Notes under the pieces: model-generated
Databases searched by the model: none
Told to the model about the DNA's origin: nothing
What the model saw: the letters and a program-made list of their open reading frames with translations, nothing else
DNA from: CAZUVM01 sp964623885
Lineage (GTDB): Bacteria; Verrucomicrobiota; Verrucomicrobiia; Limisphaerales; UBA8199
NCBI GenBank assembly: GCA_964623885.1
Contig: CAZUVM010000185.1
Location: forward strand, 1-25,335
Length of the DNA stretch: 25,335 nucleotides
Direction of reading: 5' to 3'
Part shown: piece by piece, positions 6,579 to 14,535 of the stretch
Position numbering within the stretch: the stretch's first letter is position 1
Layout of the letters: every line of letters starts with the position of its first letter
Program-made: the position numbers and the translations under genes

Positions 6579-7490
6579 CTAGTACGTCGATGGACCCGCG
6601 GTGCCGCCGTGGAAAATCATCCAGCCGATATCGGCGTCCTTCGGTGTGTTCAGCGTCAGCAGCCCTGGAATGTCAGCGCCGTTCGTGTAGAGCACCTGCC
6701 TGGCGCGCCCGCGGGACATCGAAGCCTTCCATTTATGGATTTCGGAATGACCATCCGCGAACGAAAAGCCGCAGGCACCATTATGGTATGCGGATGGGAT
6801 GTCGACCCACGCAGTCGTGTGCGGATTAAAGAAGCCGGCGTCATTGATGCTGTCCGGATGTTCATCCACAAACACCCACGTTGCGGCAGGACCGGGATAA
6901 TGCATGTCGGAGTACTTCACGTAATGCTGGTACATATTATCCCACGGACCGCTTGAGGCATTGCCGTCGCCCACGCCAATATTCCCGGAAAGACTCCGCG
7001 CGCGGTTTTGCCAGCCTACCGCTCGTTGCGGGCCGGAGGAGTAAATGTCCGCCGGGCAATGGAATAGGTTCTTAGATCGCGAAATATAAAGCCCCAGCAG
7101 GGCGTACTTGTCGCTAACCAAAAAGTCGATATTGGTATTGTCCGTGCTCAGCGACCAATCCAGCCAACCTTCCACCCACCCGACTGTGTGAACGCCGTTG
7201 GGCATATCGAAGCCCGCGCCACCTTGAGCCCCGCCACCGTGCAGCGACAGGACTATCCGGTCGTTATAGTCGTGCAGGTACATGTGCCAAGCGTTCATCA
7301 ACTGCTTGGTGTTGTTCAAGCAGTACACACCTTGGGTTTTCTGTTTGGCTTTATTAAGAGCCGGCAACAGCATTGCCGCCAATATGGCTATGATGGCGAT
7401 GACGACCAGCAGTTCGATAAGAGTGAACGCGCCGGTGCGCGGACACGAGCCTACGGAGGGCTGACGCCCTTCCGGGTTGAGGTTCTTCAT
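6579..7490 (-). CDS. Type IV pilin-like protein, H-X9-DG class
   Basis: Secreted or envelope pseudopilin-like protein of the large family expanded in Verrucomicrobia and Planctomycetes; individual functions are mostly unknown. A basic leader ends in PRTG, followed by AFTLIELLVVIAIIAILAAM, the prepilin methylation helix that is cut by a PilD-type peptidase, and LLPALNKAKQKTQGVYCLNN. Near the C-terminus, H-NGACGFSFA-DGH fits the H-X9-DG motif exactly. I chose ATG 7490, giving 303 aa and a 20-residue leader; an upstream in-frame ATG at 7562 would add 24 residues with no better ribosome site. One residue (Ala) separates the leader Gly from FTLIE, so the conserved Glu sits at +6 if cutting follows the Gly. 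No other pilus or type II secretion gene is nearby. A lipoprotein gene lies just upstream on the same strand. Confidence 0.9.
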   Translation of the reverse strand: MKNLNPEGRQPSVGSCPRTGAFTLIELLVVIAIIAILAAMLLPALNKAKQKTQGVYCLNNTKQLMNAWHMYLHDYNDRIVLSLHGGGAQGGAGFDMPNGVHTVGWVEGWLDWSLSTDNTNIDFLVSDKYALLGLYISRSKNLFHCPADIYSSGPQRAVGWQNRARSLSGNIGVGDGNASSGPWDNMYQHYVKYSDMHYPGPAATWVFVDEHPDSINDAGFFNPHTTAWVDIPSAYHNGACGFSFADGHSEIHKWKASMSRGRARQVLYTNGADIPGLLTLNTPKDADIGWMIFHGGTAGPSTY

Positions 7491-7625
7491 ATGTTCGCTA
7501 AACAGCCGCCGCCGGGATCTTGGCTGTCTTTCAATTGAAATTACACTGAACCTGCCGAACATGTCAATGCACCAATGAATTGGAAACGCTGGAACGTGTG
7601 TCGTTAAAAATCAGGACAAAGCACC

Positions 7626-7973
7626 CTATTGCGCCCCAGCAGCTTGTGCCTTGGTTGCCAGTTGCTTGACCTGATCGGTGAACGCCGAAACCACTTTTTT
7701 CTGCTCCTCATTCAACGCCGGATTATTCAGTAATTTATCCAGATTGGCGAGCGCCTGAACGTATTGCCGGTAGCGTATGCTCAATTGAATGTTGGCTTCC
7801 ACGGCCCGCAAATCAGGAGAAGCTGTATCAAAGGCTTGCGCGAATCTCGTAGTTTCCAACGCCACACCATCCACCATCATTGGCTGAAGTCCGCTATTGG
7901 ATTTTTTGCAGCCAACGAACACCACCACCACCACGGCGGCGACGAGGACATAACATAGACATGCTTTTTTCAT
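7626..7973 (-). CDS. Small putative lipoprotein of unknown function
   Basis: A 115-aa protein with a classic export signal: MKKA, a Val-rich hydrophobic stretch, then VFVGC followed by KKSNSG, a plausible lipobox with Cys as the lipidated residue. The mature part is charged and helical (DLRAVEANIQLSIRYRQYVQ, then a LDKLLNNPALNEEQKKVVSAF segment) and ends with QLATKAQAAGAQ. I know no named family for it. ATG 7973 was preferred over GTG 7979 because MKKA begins a normal signal peptide. A perfect TATAAT lies at 7982-7987 on this strand, but only 8 bases from the ATG and with no good -35, so a leaderless transcript is only a possibility. The pseudopilin gene starts 135 bases downstream. Confidence 0.75.
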   Translation of the reverse strand: MKKACLCYVLVAAVVVVVFVGCKKSNSGLQPMMVDGVALETTRFAQAFDTASPDLRAVEANIQLSIRYRQYVQALANLDKLLNNPALNEEQKKVVSAFTDQVKQLATKAQAAGAQ

Positions 7974-8290
7974 AGACACACATTATAAGCGGGCCCTATC
8001 GGCTGAAAAGCTTTAAGGCGCGGCTGCATCCACAGGGGGGAAACTCGTAAGAGAGTCACAGGCAGTTGATAGAATTGGCATTGCCCTTTCGAAATTCTCT
8101 TCGAGCAAAAATTGCTAATTCAAACGCAAAAACGGTACAGCCGTTCTTTCCCTGGGCGGGTTAATGTTGATATGTAGAATGGCTAATTTGATTTGACAAG
8201 GCCGCTGCGTTATAACTTTGCCTACAGCACACCCTCGCCGCTGCCGGCGAACGTGCCGCTCTGGTGTAATGCATTTGCCGGTTGTGATAC
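7974..8290. other. Divergent intergenic region before the cbb3 locus
   Basis: No gene supported. It separates the minus-strand lipoprotein gene from ccoI. One sigma-70-like promoter is visible toward ccoI (8188-8216). I looked for an FNR box (TTGAT-N4-ATCAA), expected upstream of many cbb3 operons, and found only left half sites such as TTGAT at 8068 and 8188 without right halves. Confidence 0.6.
8188..8216 (+). promoter_or_regulatory. Candidate promoter of the cbb3 locus
   Basis: TTGATT (8188-8193) and TATAAC (8211-8216) are separated by 17 bases, matching sigma-70 consensus at 4 and 5 of 6 positions. Transcription would begin near 8223, about 68 bases before ccoI. Confidence 0.4.
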
Positions 8291-10939
8291 ATGGGTTTGA
8301 CTGCTGACAATTCGATTCTCGAGCTTCCGGGCGGCCAGGTAGCGCGGGTCGCCGTCTCGGCGACCGGCGCAGAGGGCGCCCCGCGCGCGGCAGCCGCTCG
8401 CACGCCCTGCTTCCACTGCGGCGAGCCATGCCCCGACTTGACCATCCGCTGCGACGATAAGACGTTTTGCTGCGCAGGTTGCCGCTTGGTCCACGATTTA
8501 TTGGCGGAGAACGGGCTTGGGGAGTTCTATCAACTGAGCCGCCATCCCGGCGTGCGGATAAGCCGCGCCCCGGAACCGGGCCGCTGGGCTTACCTGGACG
8601 AACCCGCCACTCGCGAGCGGCTGCTGGATTTCACCGATGGCAAAACCAACCGCGTCACGTTCCACATCCCTGCCATTCATTGCGTAGCTTGCGTCTGGCT
8701 GCTGGAAAATCTTTTTCGGCTCCATCCCGGCGTCGGCGGTTCCCAAGTCAATTTTCCCCGGCGCGAGGTCTCCATTCAATTCGCGAGCGAAAAGCTCTCA
8801 CTCGGAGGCGTCGCCGCGCTCCTGGCATCCATCGGCTACGAGCCGAAGCTGACTATGGGTGAACTCGAACAACGCAGCGTCGACCCGGCGCGAAAACGGC
8901 GCTGGTTGCAGCTCGGCATCGCCGGATTCGCCTTTGGCAATATTATGCTGCTGACGATTCCGCTCTACTTCGGGTTGGATGAATTCAACGCGCCGGCCTT
9001 TCGCGCGCTGTTCGGCTGGCTAAGCCTGGCGCTGGCGGCCCCGGTGCTGGCCTACAGCGCATCCGATTACTGGCGTTCCGCCTTTTTGTCCATTCGCCAA
9101 CGCGTGCTCACCCTGGATTTCCCGATCGCGCTCGGCCTTGCCGCGCTTTACGCCCAAAGTGCCTGGGAAATCGCCTCCGGTCGCGGAGCAGGTTACCTCG
9201 ACTCCCTGGTCGGTCTTGTTTTCTTTTTACTTTGCGGTCGTGCTTTTCAGCGTCGCACCCAGGAGCGCATCGTCTTCGACCGGGATTACAAGTCTTTTTT
9301 TCCCCTCGCGGTGAAACGCAAGTGGGCGGCCGATCGTATTGAGACTATTTCCATCTCCAGCGTGCAAATCAGCGATCGGCTGCTGGTCCGCAATGGCGAA
9401 CTCATCCCGGCAGATGCCCGGCTCGTCAGCGGAACGGGCTGCATCGACTACAGCTTTGTGACCGGCGAGGCCGAGCCCGTTGCGAGGCGATCCGGCGATT
9501 ACCTTTACGCTGGCGGCAAACAAATCGGCGAGGGGATCGAAATCGAAACCGTCAAACCTGTCTCACAAAGCTATCTGACTTCACTTTGGGAACACGACGC
9601 TTTCCACAAAGATCGCTTTGATGCGTTGAACACTTTGACGAACCTTTACAGTCGCCGGTTCACGGCTGTCGTGATCGCGGTCGCCGTTGTAGCCGCGCTC
9701 TTCTGGATAGGCAATGGCCAGCCCGCGCGCGGTCTCAAGGCCTTCATTTCCGTCCTGATCGTTGCCTGCCCGTGCGCTCTGGCACTGGCGTCGCCGTTCG
9801 CATTCGGCACCGCTCAACGCCTGCTCGCTCGTGTGCAGATCTTTCTTAAGAACACCGTCGTGCTCGAACGCCTCGCCCGCGTCGATGCCGTTGTATTCGA
9901 CAAAACCGGAACATTAACAACGGCTGAAACGGGTGGCGTCCGTTTCCATGGCGACTCGCCTCTTTCCGCCTCTGAAGCGGAATCCGTTTTCTCGCTAGCG
10001 CGTCATTCGACCCACCCGCACTCGGTTCGCATCGCGGAGCTCCTGGCCGCCTCGGCAGAAGAAATGAGGACGCCGAGGACGGCGTCCCTACCGGGGTCGG
10101 AGTTTGGGACGCCGTCCCGACAGGTCGTGATCTCAGTTCCACCGTCCTTACCAGCCCCCGTTCCATGCGCTGGTAGGGACGCCGTCTTCGGCGTCCCACT
10201 AATCAACTTCCTCGAAAAACCCGGTCATGGCCTCGAGGCGTTGATTGCCGGTCGACGTCTCCAACTAGGCTCGCACGCCTGGCTTGCTGCTCAAGGCTGC
10301 AATATGCCAACCACGCCGCTTGCAGGCAGCCATGTTTGCCTTGCTATCGATGGGTCATACCGAGGCGCCTTCAGCCTGGAAAATCCGCTTCGCCCTGACG
10401 CCGCCTGCTCGCTCGAACGCCTTGGCCGCGACTGCGACCTGTCGCTACTCAGCGGCGACAACGACCAACAGGCACCGTACTTCCGCCGGCTGTTTGGTCC
10501 ACGGGCCCGTTTGCTTTTCCACCAGAGCCCGCTGGATAAGCTCAAAATTATCCAAGGTCTACAGAGCTCCGGCAGAACGGTAATGATGGTCGGCGACGGC
10601 CTCAACGATGCCGGGGCCCTGAAACAAAGCGATGTTGGTGTCGCTGTGGTCGAGCATTCCGGGGCCTTCTCTCCAGCCAGCGATGTCATTGTCGAAGGCC
10701 GCCAGGTCCCCGCGCTGCACCGGCTCATCGGCCTGGCACGGCGTTCCACCAAAATTGTCCATACCTGTTTCGGGATTTCCGCCGCCTACAATCTTATTGG
10801 GATCAGCATTGCCGGCGCGGGCCTGCTTTCACCGCTCATTTGCGCCGTGCTGATGCCCCTCAGCTCCATTTCGGTCGTGCTCTTCGCCTGCAGCGCTACA
10901 ACCTGGGCCGCAAGAAGAGAGAAGCTTCTATGTCCGTAA
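8291..10939 (+). CDS. ccoI: Copper-translocating P1B-type ATPase, CcoI/FixI
   Basis: Inner-membrane ATPase of the CcoI/CtpA class, thought to supply copper handling needed for cbb3 oxidase assembly. The 882-aa protein starts with a Cys-rich zinc-ribbon-like domain (CFHCGEPC, CCAGC; residues 40-64), then an HMA-like domain with CVAC (131-134), membrane helices, the transport motif CPC (493-495 in ACPCALALASP), the phosphorylation site DKTGTLT (Asp537), STHPHS for nucleotide binding, SGDND in place of the common TGDN, and the hinge GDGLND (Asp769). The Cys-rich N-terminus and position beside ccoS point to CcoI rather than CopA. Residues about 593-636 are encoded by a palindromic repeat inserted in frame between the HP motif and the G-x-G region of the nucleotide domain. 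Its end overlaps ccoS by 10 bases. Confidence 0.93.
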   Translation: MGLTADNSILELPGGQVARVAVSATGAEGAPRAAAARTPCFHCGEPCPDLTIRCDDKTFCCAGCRLVHDLLAENGLGEFYQLSRHPGVRISRAPEPGRWAYLDEPATRERLLDFTDGKTNRVTFHIPAIHCVACVWLLENLFRLHPGVGGSQVNFPRREVSIQFASEKLSLGGVAALLASIGYEPKLTMGELEQRSVDPARKRRWLQLGIAGFAFGNIMLLTIPLYFGLDEFNAPAFRALFGWLSLALAAPVLAYSASDYWRSAFLSIRQRVLTLDFPIALGLAALYAQSAWEIASGRGAGYLDSLVGLVFFLLCGRAFQRRTQERIVFDRDYKSFFPLAVKRKWAADRIETISISSVQISDRLLVRNGELIPADARLVSGTGCIDYSFVTGEAEPVARRSGDYLYAGGKQIGEGIEIETVKPVSQSYLTSLWEHDAFHKDRFDALNTLTNLYSRRFTAVVIAVAVVAALFWIGNGQPARGLKAFISVLIVACPCALALASPFAFGTAQRLLARVQIFLKNTVVLERLARVDAVVFDKTGTLTTAETGGVRFHGDSPLSASEAESVFSLARHSTHPHSVRIAELLAASAEEMRTPRTASLPGSEFGTPSRQVVISVPPSLPAPVPCAGRDAVFGVPLINFLEKPGHGLEALIAGRRLQLGSHAWLAAQGCNMPTTPLAGSHVCLAIDGSYRGAFSLENPLRPDAACSLERLGRDCDLSLLSGDNDQQAPYFRRLFGPRARLLFHQSPLDKLKIIQGLQSSGRTVMMVGDGLNDAGALKQSDVGVAVVEHSGAFSPASDVIVEGRQVPALHRLIGLARRSTKIVHTCFGISAAYNLIGISIAGAGLLSPLICAVLMPLSSISVVLFACSATTWAARREKLLCP
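10068..10198. repeat. 131-bp palindromic element inside ccoI
   Basis: The ends are 25-bp inverted repeats with a single mismatch (10068-10092 against 10173-10197), each containing the smaller palindrome GGACGCC..GGCGTCC. An extra GGGACGCCGTCCC lies inside at 10106-10118. Two inverted palindromes around a short centre is the REP-doublet (REPIN/BIME) layout. A related element is at 13705-13790. It keeps the ccoI frame open. No target-site duplication was recognised. Confidence 0.8.
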
Positions 10940-11199
10940 TCCTGATTCTTATATTAGCCAGCCTCGGAGTCGCCCTCGCCTTCCTTGGCAGTTTCGTTTG
11001 GGCGGTTCGCTCCGGACAGTTCGAGGACACCTGCACCCCAGCCATGAGAATTCTCGCCGGCGACGATTCAAATCCGGCGCGTGAAAAAGACGCCACCCTC
11101 CCGCCACCAAATCCGTTAATCCGCCAATCCACTAATCCATCTCTCCACCCCATCCCTTCAGCTATCCAAAATGAGCACTGCAACCTTCGAAAACTCTGA
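10930..11199 (+). CDS. ccoS: cbb3 oxidase maturation protein CcoS, with repeat-derived tail
   Basis: Small single-helix membrane protein needed for cofactor insertion into CcoN. Residues 1-48 are a full CcoS: helix VILILILASLGVALAFLGSF, then VWAVRSGQFEDTCTPAMRIL and a GDD end. The normal protein stops about here (50-60 aa), but this one continues to 89 aa with a Pro/Asn-rich tail. Part of the tail is encoded by an AATCCNNN octamer repeat at 11110-11141, so the extension is probably acquired DNA rather than a functional domain. ATG 10930 overlaps the end of ccoI by 10 bases and the last 29 bases overlap the start of ccoNO, suggesting translational coupling in both directions. Confidence 0.9.
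   Translation: MSVILILILASLGVALAFLGSFVWAVRSGQFEDTCTPAMRILAGDDSNPAREKDATLPPPNPLIRQSTNPSLHPIPSAIQNEHCNLRKL
11110..11141 (+). repeat. AATCCNNN octamer tandem repeat in ccoS tail
   Basis: Four exact-register 8-bp units starting AATCC (AATCCGTT, AATCCGCC, then two more). It lies inside the ccoS reading frame, downstream of the conserved part. Confidence 0.7.
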
Positions 11200-13453
11200 A
11201 GTCCAACCCGAGGCTCAACGCGGCGCCAGTCACGTGGAGACCTTCAAGTACGATAATCGTATAGTGAGGGCCTTCGCTATAATGACCGTTATTTGGGGTC
11301 TAGTCGGCATGTCGGCCGGCCTCCTAATCGCCTGTCAGTTGTTCTGGGCTTCCAACTACAATGATCTGCTCGAGATGGCGCGCAAAGTTCACCTCGGTAA
11401 ATTGATCGAGTTGCTCGGGCCTACCCTGAGTTTCGATTCACCTTTCGTCACGTTTGGCCGCATCCGGCCGCTGCACACCAACGCCGTCATTTTTGCGTTC
11501 GTCGGCAACGGTATGTTTATGGGCATCTATTATTCGCTTCAGCGCCTCTGCAAAGCTCGCATGTTTAGCGACCTCTTAAGTTGGCTGAACTTCTGGGGCT
11601 GGAACGCCATTATCGTCGCGGCCGCCATCACGCTCCCGCTTGGTTTCACCACCAGCAAAGAATACGCCGAACTCGAATGGCCTATTGATATTGCCATCGC
11701 TGTGGTCTGGGTCATTTTCACCATCAACCTGCTGGGGACGATCCTGAAACGCCGTGAGCGCCACATGTACGTGGCCATCTGGTTTTATATCTCCACGGCC
11801 CTGACGGTCGCGGTCCTGCATATCGTCAACTCCCTCGAAGTGCCGGTAACGATGTGGAAGAGCTACTCCGTCTACGCCGGCGTTCAGGATGCCCTGGTCC
11901 AGTGGTGGTACGGCCACAACGCCGTCGCCTTCTTCCTCACCACGCCATACCTCGGCCTGATGTATTATTTTCTGCCAAAAGCCGCCAATCGCCCCGTCTT
12001 CTCATATCGGCTCTCGATCATCCATTTTTGGGCTCTGATTTTCATCTATATCTGGGCCGGACCGCACCACCTGCTCTACACCGCCCTGCCCGACTGGGCG
12101 CAATCCCTGGGCATGGTCTTCTCCGTCATGCTCGTGGCTCCCTCCTGGGGCGGCATGCTCAACGGGCTGCTCACGTTGCGCGGCGCCTGGGATAAAGTCC
12201 GCCAGGACCCCATGCTCAAATTCATGGTCGTGGCGGTCACCGCTTACGGCATGGCGACGCTCGAGGGACCTACCCTCGCGATCAAAAGCGTTAATGCCCT
12301 TTCACATTATACCGATTGGACTATTGCCCATGTCCACACCGGCGCACTCGGCTGGAATGGTTTTCTCACCTTCTCCATGTTGTACTGGCTGTTCCCACGG
12401 CTCTATAACACCAAGCTATGGTCCACCAAGCTGGCGAACTATCATTTCTGGGTCGCTCTGCTTGGCATGATGTTTTACGTCGTCCCGATGTACGTGAGCG
12501 GGGTCACCCAGGGCCTGATGTGGAAACAATTCACGCACGACGGTTTCCTCCAATACCCCAACTTCCTTGAAGTAATTCAAGCCATACTGCCCATGCATCG
12601 CCTGCGCGCCGTGGGCGGCACCCTGTATATCAGCGGCGTCGTAATGATGGCCATTAACCTCTATCGCACGGCGAAAAGCGGCAAGTTCGTGCCCGAACAG
12701 GAGGCCCAGGCCGCTCCGCTTACGCGCGAAGAACCTGTCGCGGGCCGGCCGGCTCACGGACATCGCTGGCTCGAAGCCAAACCGATCACGTTCACTGCGC
12801 TGGCAGTCGTCGCGGTGCTCATTGGCGGCCTCATTGAGATCATCCCCATGTGGCTCGTCAAACAGAACGTCCCCACCATTGCTTCGGTCAAACCCTATAC
12901 TCCGCTCGAACTTCTCGGGCGGGACCTTTACATCCGCGAGGGCTGCGTCGGCTGTCACTCCCAAATGATCCGCCCCTTCCGCTCTGAAACCGAGCGTTAC
13001 GGCGAATACTCAAAAGCCGGCGAGTTCGTCTACGATCATCCGTTCCTCTGGGGATCCAAACGCACCGGGCCGGATCTGCATCGCGAAGGAGGCAAATACC
13101 CCGATGCCTGGCACTACAATCACATGGATGATCCCCGCTCCACCTCGCCGGGGTCAATCATGCCTCGTTATCCCTGGCTTCTATCGCAGGCCCTGGACAC
13201 CACCTCTTTGCCCGCACGGATCAAAGCCCTTCGCAAACTCGGCGTGCCGTACCCTGACGGTTATGAAAACGGTCGGGCTCAGAAGGAGCTCGCAGCGCAG
13301 GAGCAACAAGTCGTTCTGAATTTGAAGGTCGGCCAGGTTAATGCCGAAACCAATCGGGAGATCATCGCCGTCATCGCCTATCTCCAACGGTTAGGCAAGG
13401 ACATCAAAACAACGCCGGCGGCTCCGATCTTGCCGGCCACTGCAGCTAGATAA
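11171..13453 (+). CDS. ccoNO: cbb3 cytochrome c oxidase, fused subunits I and II (CcoNO)
   Basis: Catalytic core of a high-affinity terminal oxidase in the inner membrane, reducing oxygen with electrons from cytochrome c and pumping protons. Residues about 1-500 are CcoN: heme-b His102 (RPLH) paired with His389, CuB ligands His249 (WYGHN) and His299/His300 (GPHH), heme-b3 His387 in AHVHTGALGWN. The SYRLSI segment holds the Tyr expected to be cross-linked to the CuB His. After a linker of about 35 residues comes CcoO: a membrane helix (about 541-562), then REGCVGCHSQ with heme c bound at Cys592, Cys595, His596 and a later Met in GSIMPRYPW as likely axial ligand. CcoN and CcoO are usually separate genes; the fusion is known in some Bacteroidetes-type loci. 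All metal ligands are present, so the enzyme should be active. Confidence 0.95.
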   Translation: MSTATFENSEVQPEAQRGASHVETFKYDNRIVRAFAIMTVIWGLVGMSAGLLIACQLFWASNYNDLLEMARKVHLGKLIELLGPTLSFDSPFVTFGRIRPLHTNAVIFAFVGNGMFMGIYYSLQRLCKARMFSDLLSWLNFWGWNAIIVAAAITLPLGFTTSKEYAELEWPIDIAIAVVWVIFTINLLGTILKRRERHMYVAIWFYISTALTVAVLHIVNSLEVPVTMWKSYSVYAGVQDALVQWWYGHNAVAFFLTTPYLGLMYYFLPKAANRPVFSYRLSIIHFWALIFIYIWAGPHHLLYTALPDWAQSLGMVFSVMLVAPSWGGMLNGLLTLRGAWDKVRQDPMLKFMVVAVTAYGMATLEGPTLAIKSVNALSHYTDWTIAHVHTGALGWNGFLTFSMLYWLFPRLYNTKLWSTKLANYHFWVALLGMMFYVVPMYVSGVTQGLMWKQFTHDGFLQYPNFLEVIQAILPMHRLRAVGGTLYISGVVMMAINLYRTAKSGKFVPEQEAQAAPLTREEPVAGRPAHGHRWLEAKPITFTALAVVAVLIGGLIEIIPMWLVKQNVPTIASVKPYTPLELLGRDLYIREGCVGCHSQMIRPFRSETERYGEYSKAGEFVYDHPFLWGSKRTGPDLHREGGKYPDAWHYNHMDDPRSTSPGSIMPRYPWLLSQALDTTSLPARIKALRKLGVPYPDGYENGRAQKELAAQEQQVVLNLKVGQVNAETNREIIAVIAYLQRLGKDIKTTPAAPILPATAAR

Positions 13454-13462
13454 GCATGAAGT

Positions 13463-13503
13463 CCGAAATTCGAAGTCGAAGGCCGAATACCGAAATCCGA
13501 AGT
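13463..13503 (+). repeat. CCGAANN heptad tract between ccoNO and ccoQ
   Basis: Six units (CCGAAAT, TCGAAGT and so on, one a hexamer) fill most of the 69-bp spacer. Confidence 0.65.
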
Positions 13504-13522
13504 AAATCCGCGCGAATCTAAT

Positions 13523-13834
13523 ATGATCGAAAACGTCATGCATCAAATGGGCGGCATCGGGATCTTTGGGATCATCTCGATTACCCTGTTCTTCGCGTTT
13601 TTCACCGGCATGCTTTTTTGGACGGCATTTCTGAAAAAACCGTACCTCAATTCCATGCGCGCCCTTCCCCTGGACGAAGATAGAAGGGACGCCGAGGGGA
13701 ATTTGATTTGGGACGCCGAGGACGGGGTCCCTACCGGCCTCCCCTTACAATCCTCGACTGATCGGGACGCCGTCCTCGGCGTCCCAAATCAAACGACTAA
13801 AGTCGCCCCAAATCACCCCAAACGATCTCATTAA
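13523..13834 (+). CDS. ccoQ: CcoQ-like cbb3 oxidase subunit with repeat-derived C-terminus
   Basis: Small one-helix protein in the position of CcoQ/FixQ, which stabilises CcoP binding to the CcoNO core. A hydrophobic helix (IGIFGIISITLFFAFFTGML, about 12-31) is followed by FWTAFLKKPYLNSMRALPLD, a basic-aromatic cytoplasmic tail of the CcoQ type. The natural protein probably ends near residue 52. Beyond that the frame runs through a half copy and then a full 86-bp palindromic element, giving a tail that reads DAEDGVPTG and DAVLGVP, the same peptides as the insert of ccoI. Sequence identity to CcoQ is weak by nature; the call rests on size, topology and position. Confidence 0.75.
   Translation: MIENVMHQMGGIGIFGIISITLFFAFFTGMLFWTAFLKKPYLNSMRALPLDEDRRDAEGNLIWDAEDGVPTGLPLQSSTDRDAVLGVPNQTTKVAPNHPKRSH
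13705..13790. repeat. 86-bp palindromic element in the 3' end of ccoQ
   Basis: The terminal 27 bases (13705-13731 and 13764-13790) are inverted repeats with one mismatch, beginning GATTTGGGACGCC. The core is the same GGGACGCCGTCCTCGG palindrome as in the ccoI element. A lone half copy precedes it at 13685-13699. Confidence 0.8.
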
Positions 13835-13846
13835 CCAGAGTAAACC

Positions 13847-14446
13847 ATGAATGAACCAAAAGACCCTTTGTTGCTGGACCACGAAGTCGACGGCATTCAC
13901 GAACTCGACAACAAACTGCCGCGTTGGTGGGTTCTGCTGTTTTACGGAACCATCCTGTTCGCTGCCCTCTACCTCGGCTATTACCACGTCTATGGCTATC
14001 TGCGCCCAGGTGCGGTGAAATTCAGCGCCGACGAATACCTGACCGAGATGGCAGCCGGCAATCTTCTCAAAAGCAATGCTATGTCGCGCTTCGAAGCGGA
14101 TATCGCAAGCCTGCAGCCGTCGAAAGACGCAGTCGCTCTCGCCAATGGCAAGCAGACGTTCCTGCGGCTTTGCGCTCCTTGTCATCGCGCCGACGGCGGC
14201 GGCCTCGTTGGCCCTAACCTAACGGATGACTACTGGATCCATGGCTCTCTCTTCGCAGATAACGTCCGCACCATTTGGAACGGCGTCCCCGAAAAAGGCA
14301 TGATCACCTGGAAGAGCTATCTCAAACCCAAGGAAGTCATCGAAGTCGCCAGCTTTATTTACACTCTCCGCGGCACGCATCCGCCGAATCCCAAACCGCC
14401 CGAGAACCTGGCGCCCGTCAAGACTGGCCCGAGCGAGTTTGAGTGA
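13847..14446 (+). CDS. ccoP: cbb3 oxidase subunit CcoP, mono-heme form
   Basis: Membrane-anchored c-type cytochrome that passes electrons into CcoNO. It has the FixP N-terminal domain (DHEVDGIHELDNKLPRWW, then a membrane helix at about 28-50 ending YLGYYHVYG) and one cytochrome c domain with heme bound by CAPCH (Cys109, Cys112, His113) and a probable Met ligand in EKGMITW. At 199 aa it is about 100 residues shorter than the usual two-heme CcoP: the segment between membrane helix and CAPCH has no second CxxCH. The frame is clean, so this is a real short form rather than a broken gene. It follows ccoQ by 12 bases. Confidence 0.92.
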   Translation: MNEPKDPLLLDHEVDGIHELDNKLPRWWVLLFYGTILFAALYLGYYHVYGYLRPGAVKFSADEYLTEMAAGNLLKSNAMSRFEADIASLQPSKDAVALANGKQTFLRLCAPCHRADGGGLVGPNLTDDYWIHGSLFADNVRTIWNGVPEKGMITWKSYLKPKEVIEVASFIYTLRGTHPPNPKPPENLAPVKTGPSEFE

Positions 14447-14497
14447 ATCACACCCCTCCCTGTGTTTTGTCATTGCTCATTTGAATTTGCCCATCGT

Positions 14498-14532
14498 TTC
14501 GGATTTCGAATTTCGGATTTCGGACTTCAATC
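14498..14532 (-). repeat. CCGAANN heptad tract before ccoG
   Basis: On the plus strand TTCGGAT, TTCGAAT, TTCGGAT and TTCGGAC follow each other in strict 7-bp register, ending three bases before the ccoG start codon, so it forms the leader of that gene. Confidence 0.7.
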
Positions 14533-14535
14533 CTG

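Noticed and set aside
8192..8216. TTGACA at 8192-8197 as -35 box with TATAAC
   Set aside because: Only 13 bases separate them; TTGATT at 8188 gives the correct 17-base spacing instead.
7980..8290. FNR/anaerobox upstream of the cbb3 locus
   Set aside because: Only isolated TTGAT half sites; no TTGAT-N4-ATCAA-like palindrome.
8115..8445. Minus-strand frames upstream of and over the ccoI start
   Set aside because: Arg-rich, overlapping the clear N-terminal Cys-rich domain of CcoI; no start signal or domain.
10068..10198. ccoI considered a pseudogene because of the repeat insertion
   Set aside because: The frame is intact and CPC, DKTGT, HP and GDGLND motifs are all present on both sides of the insert.
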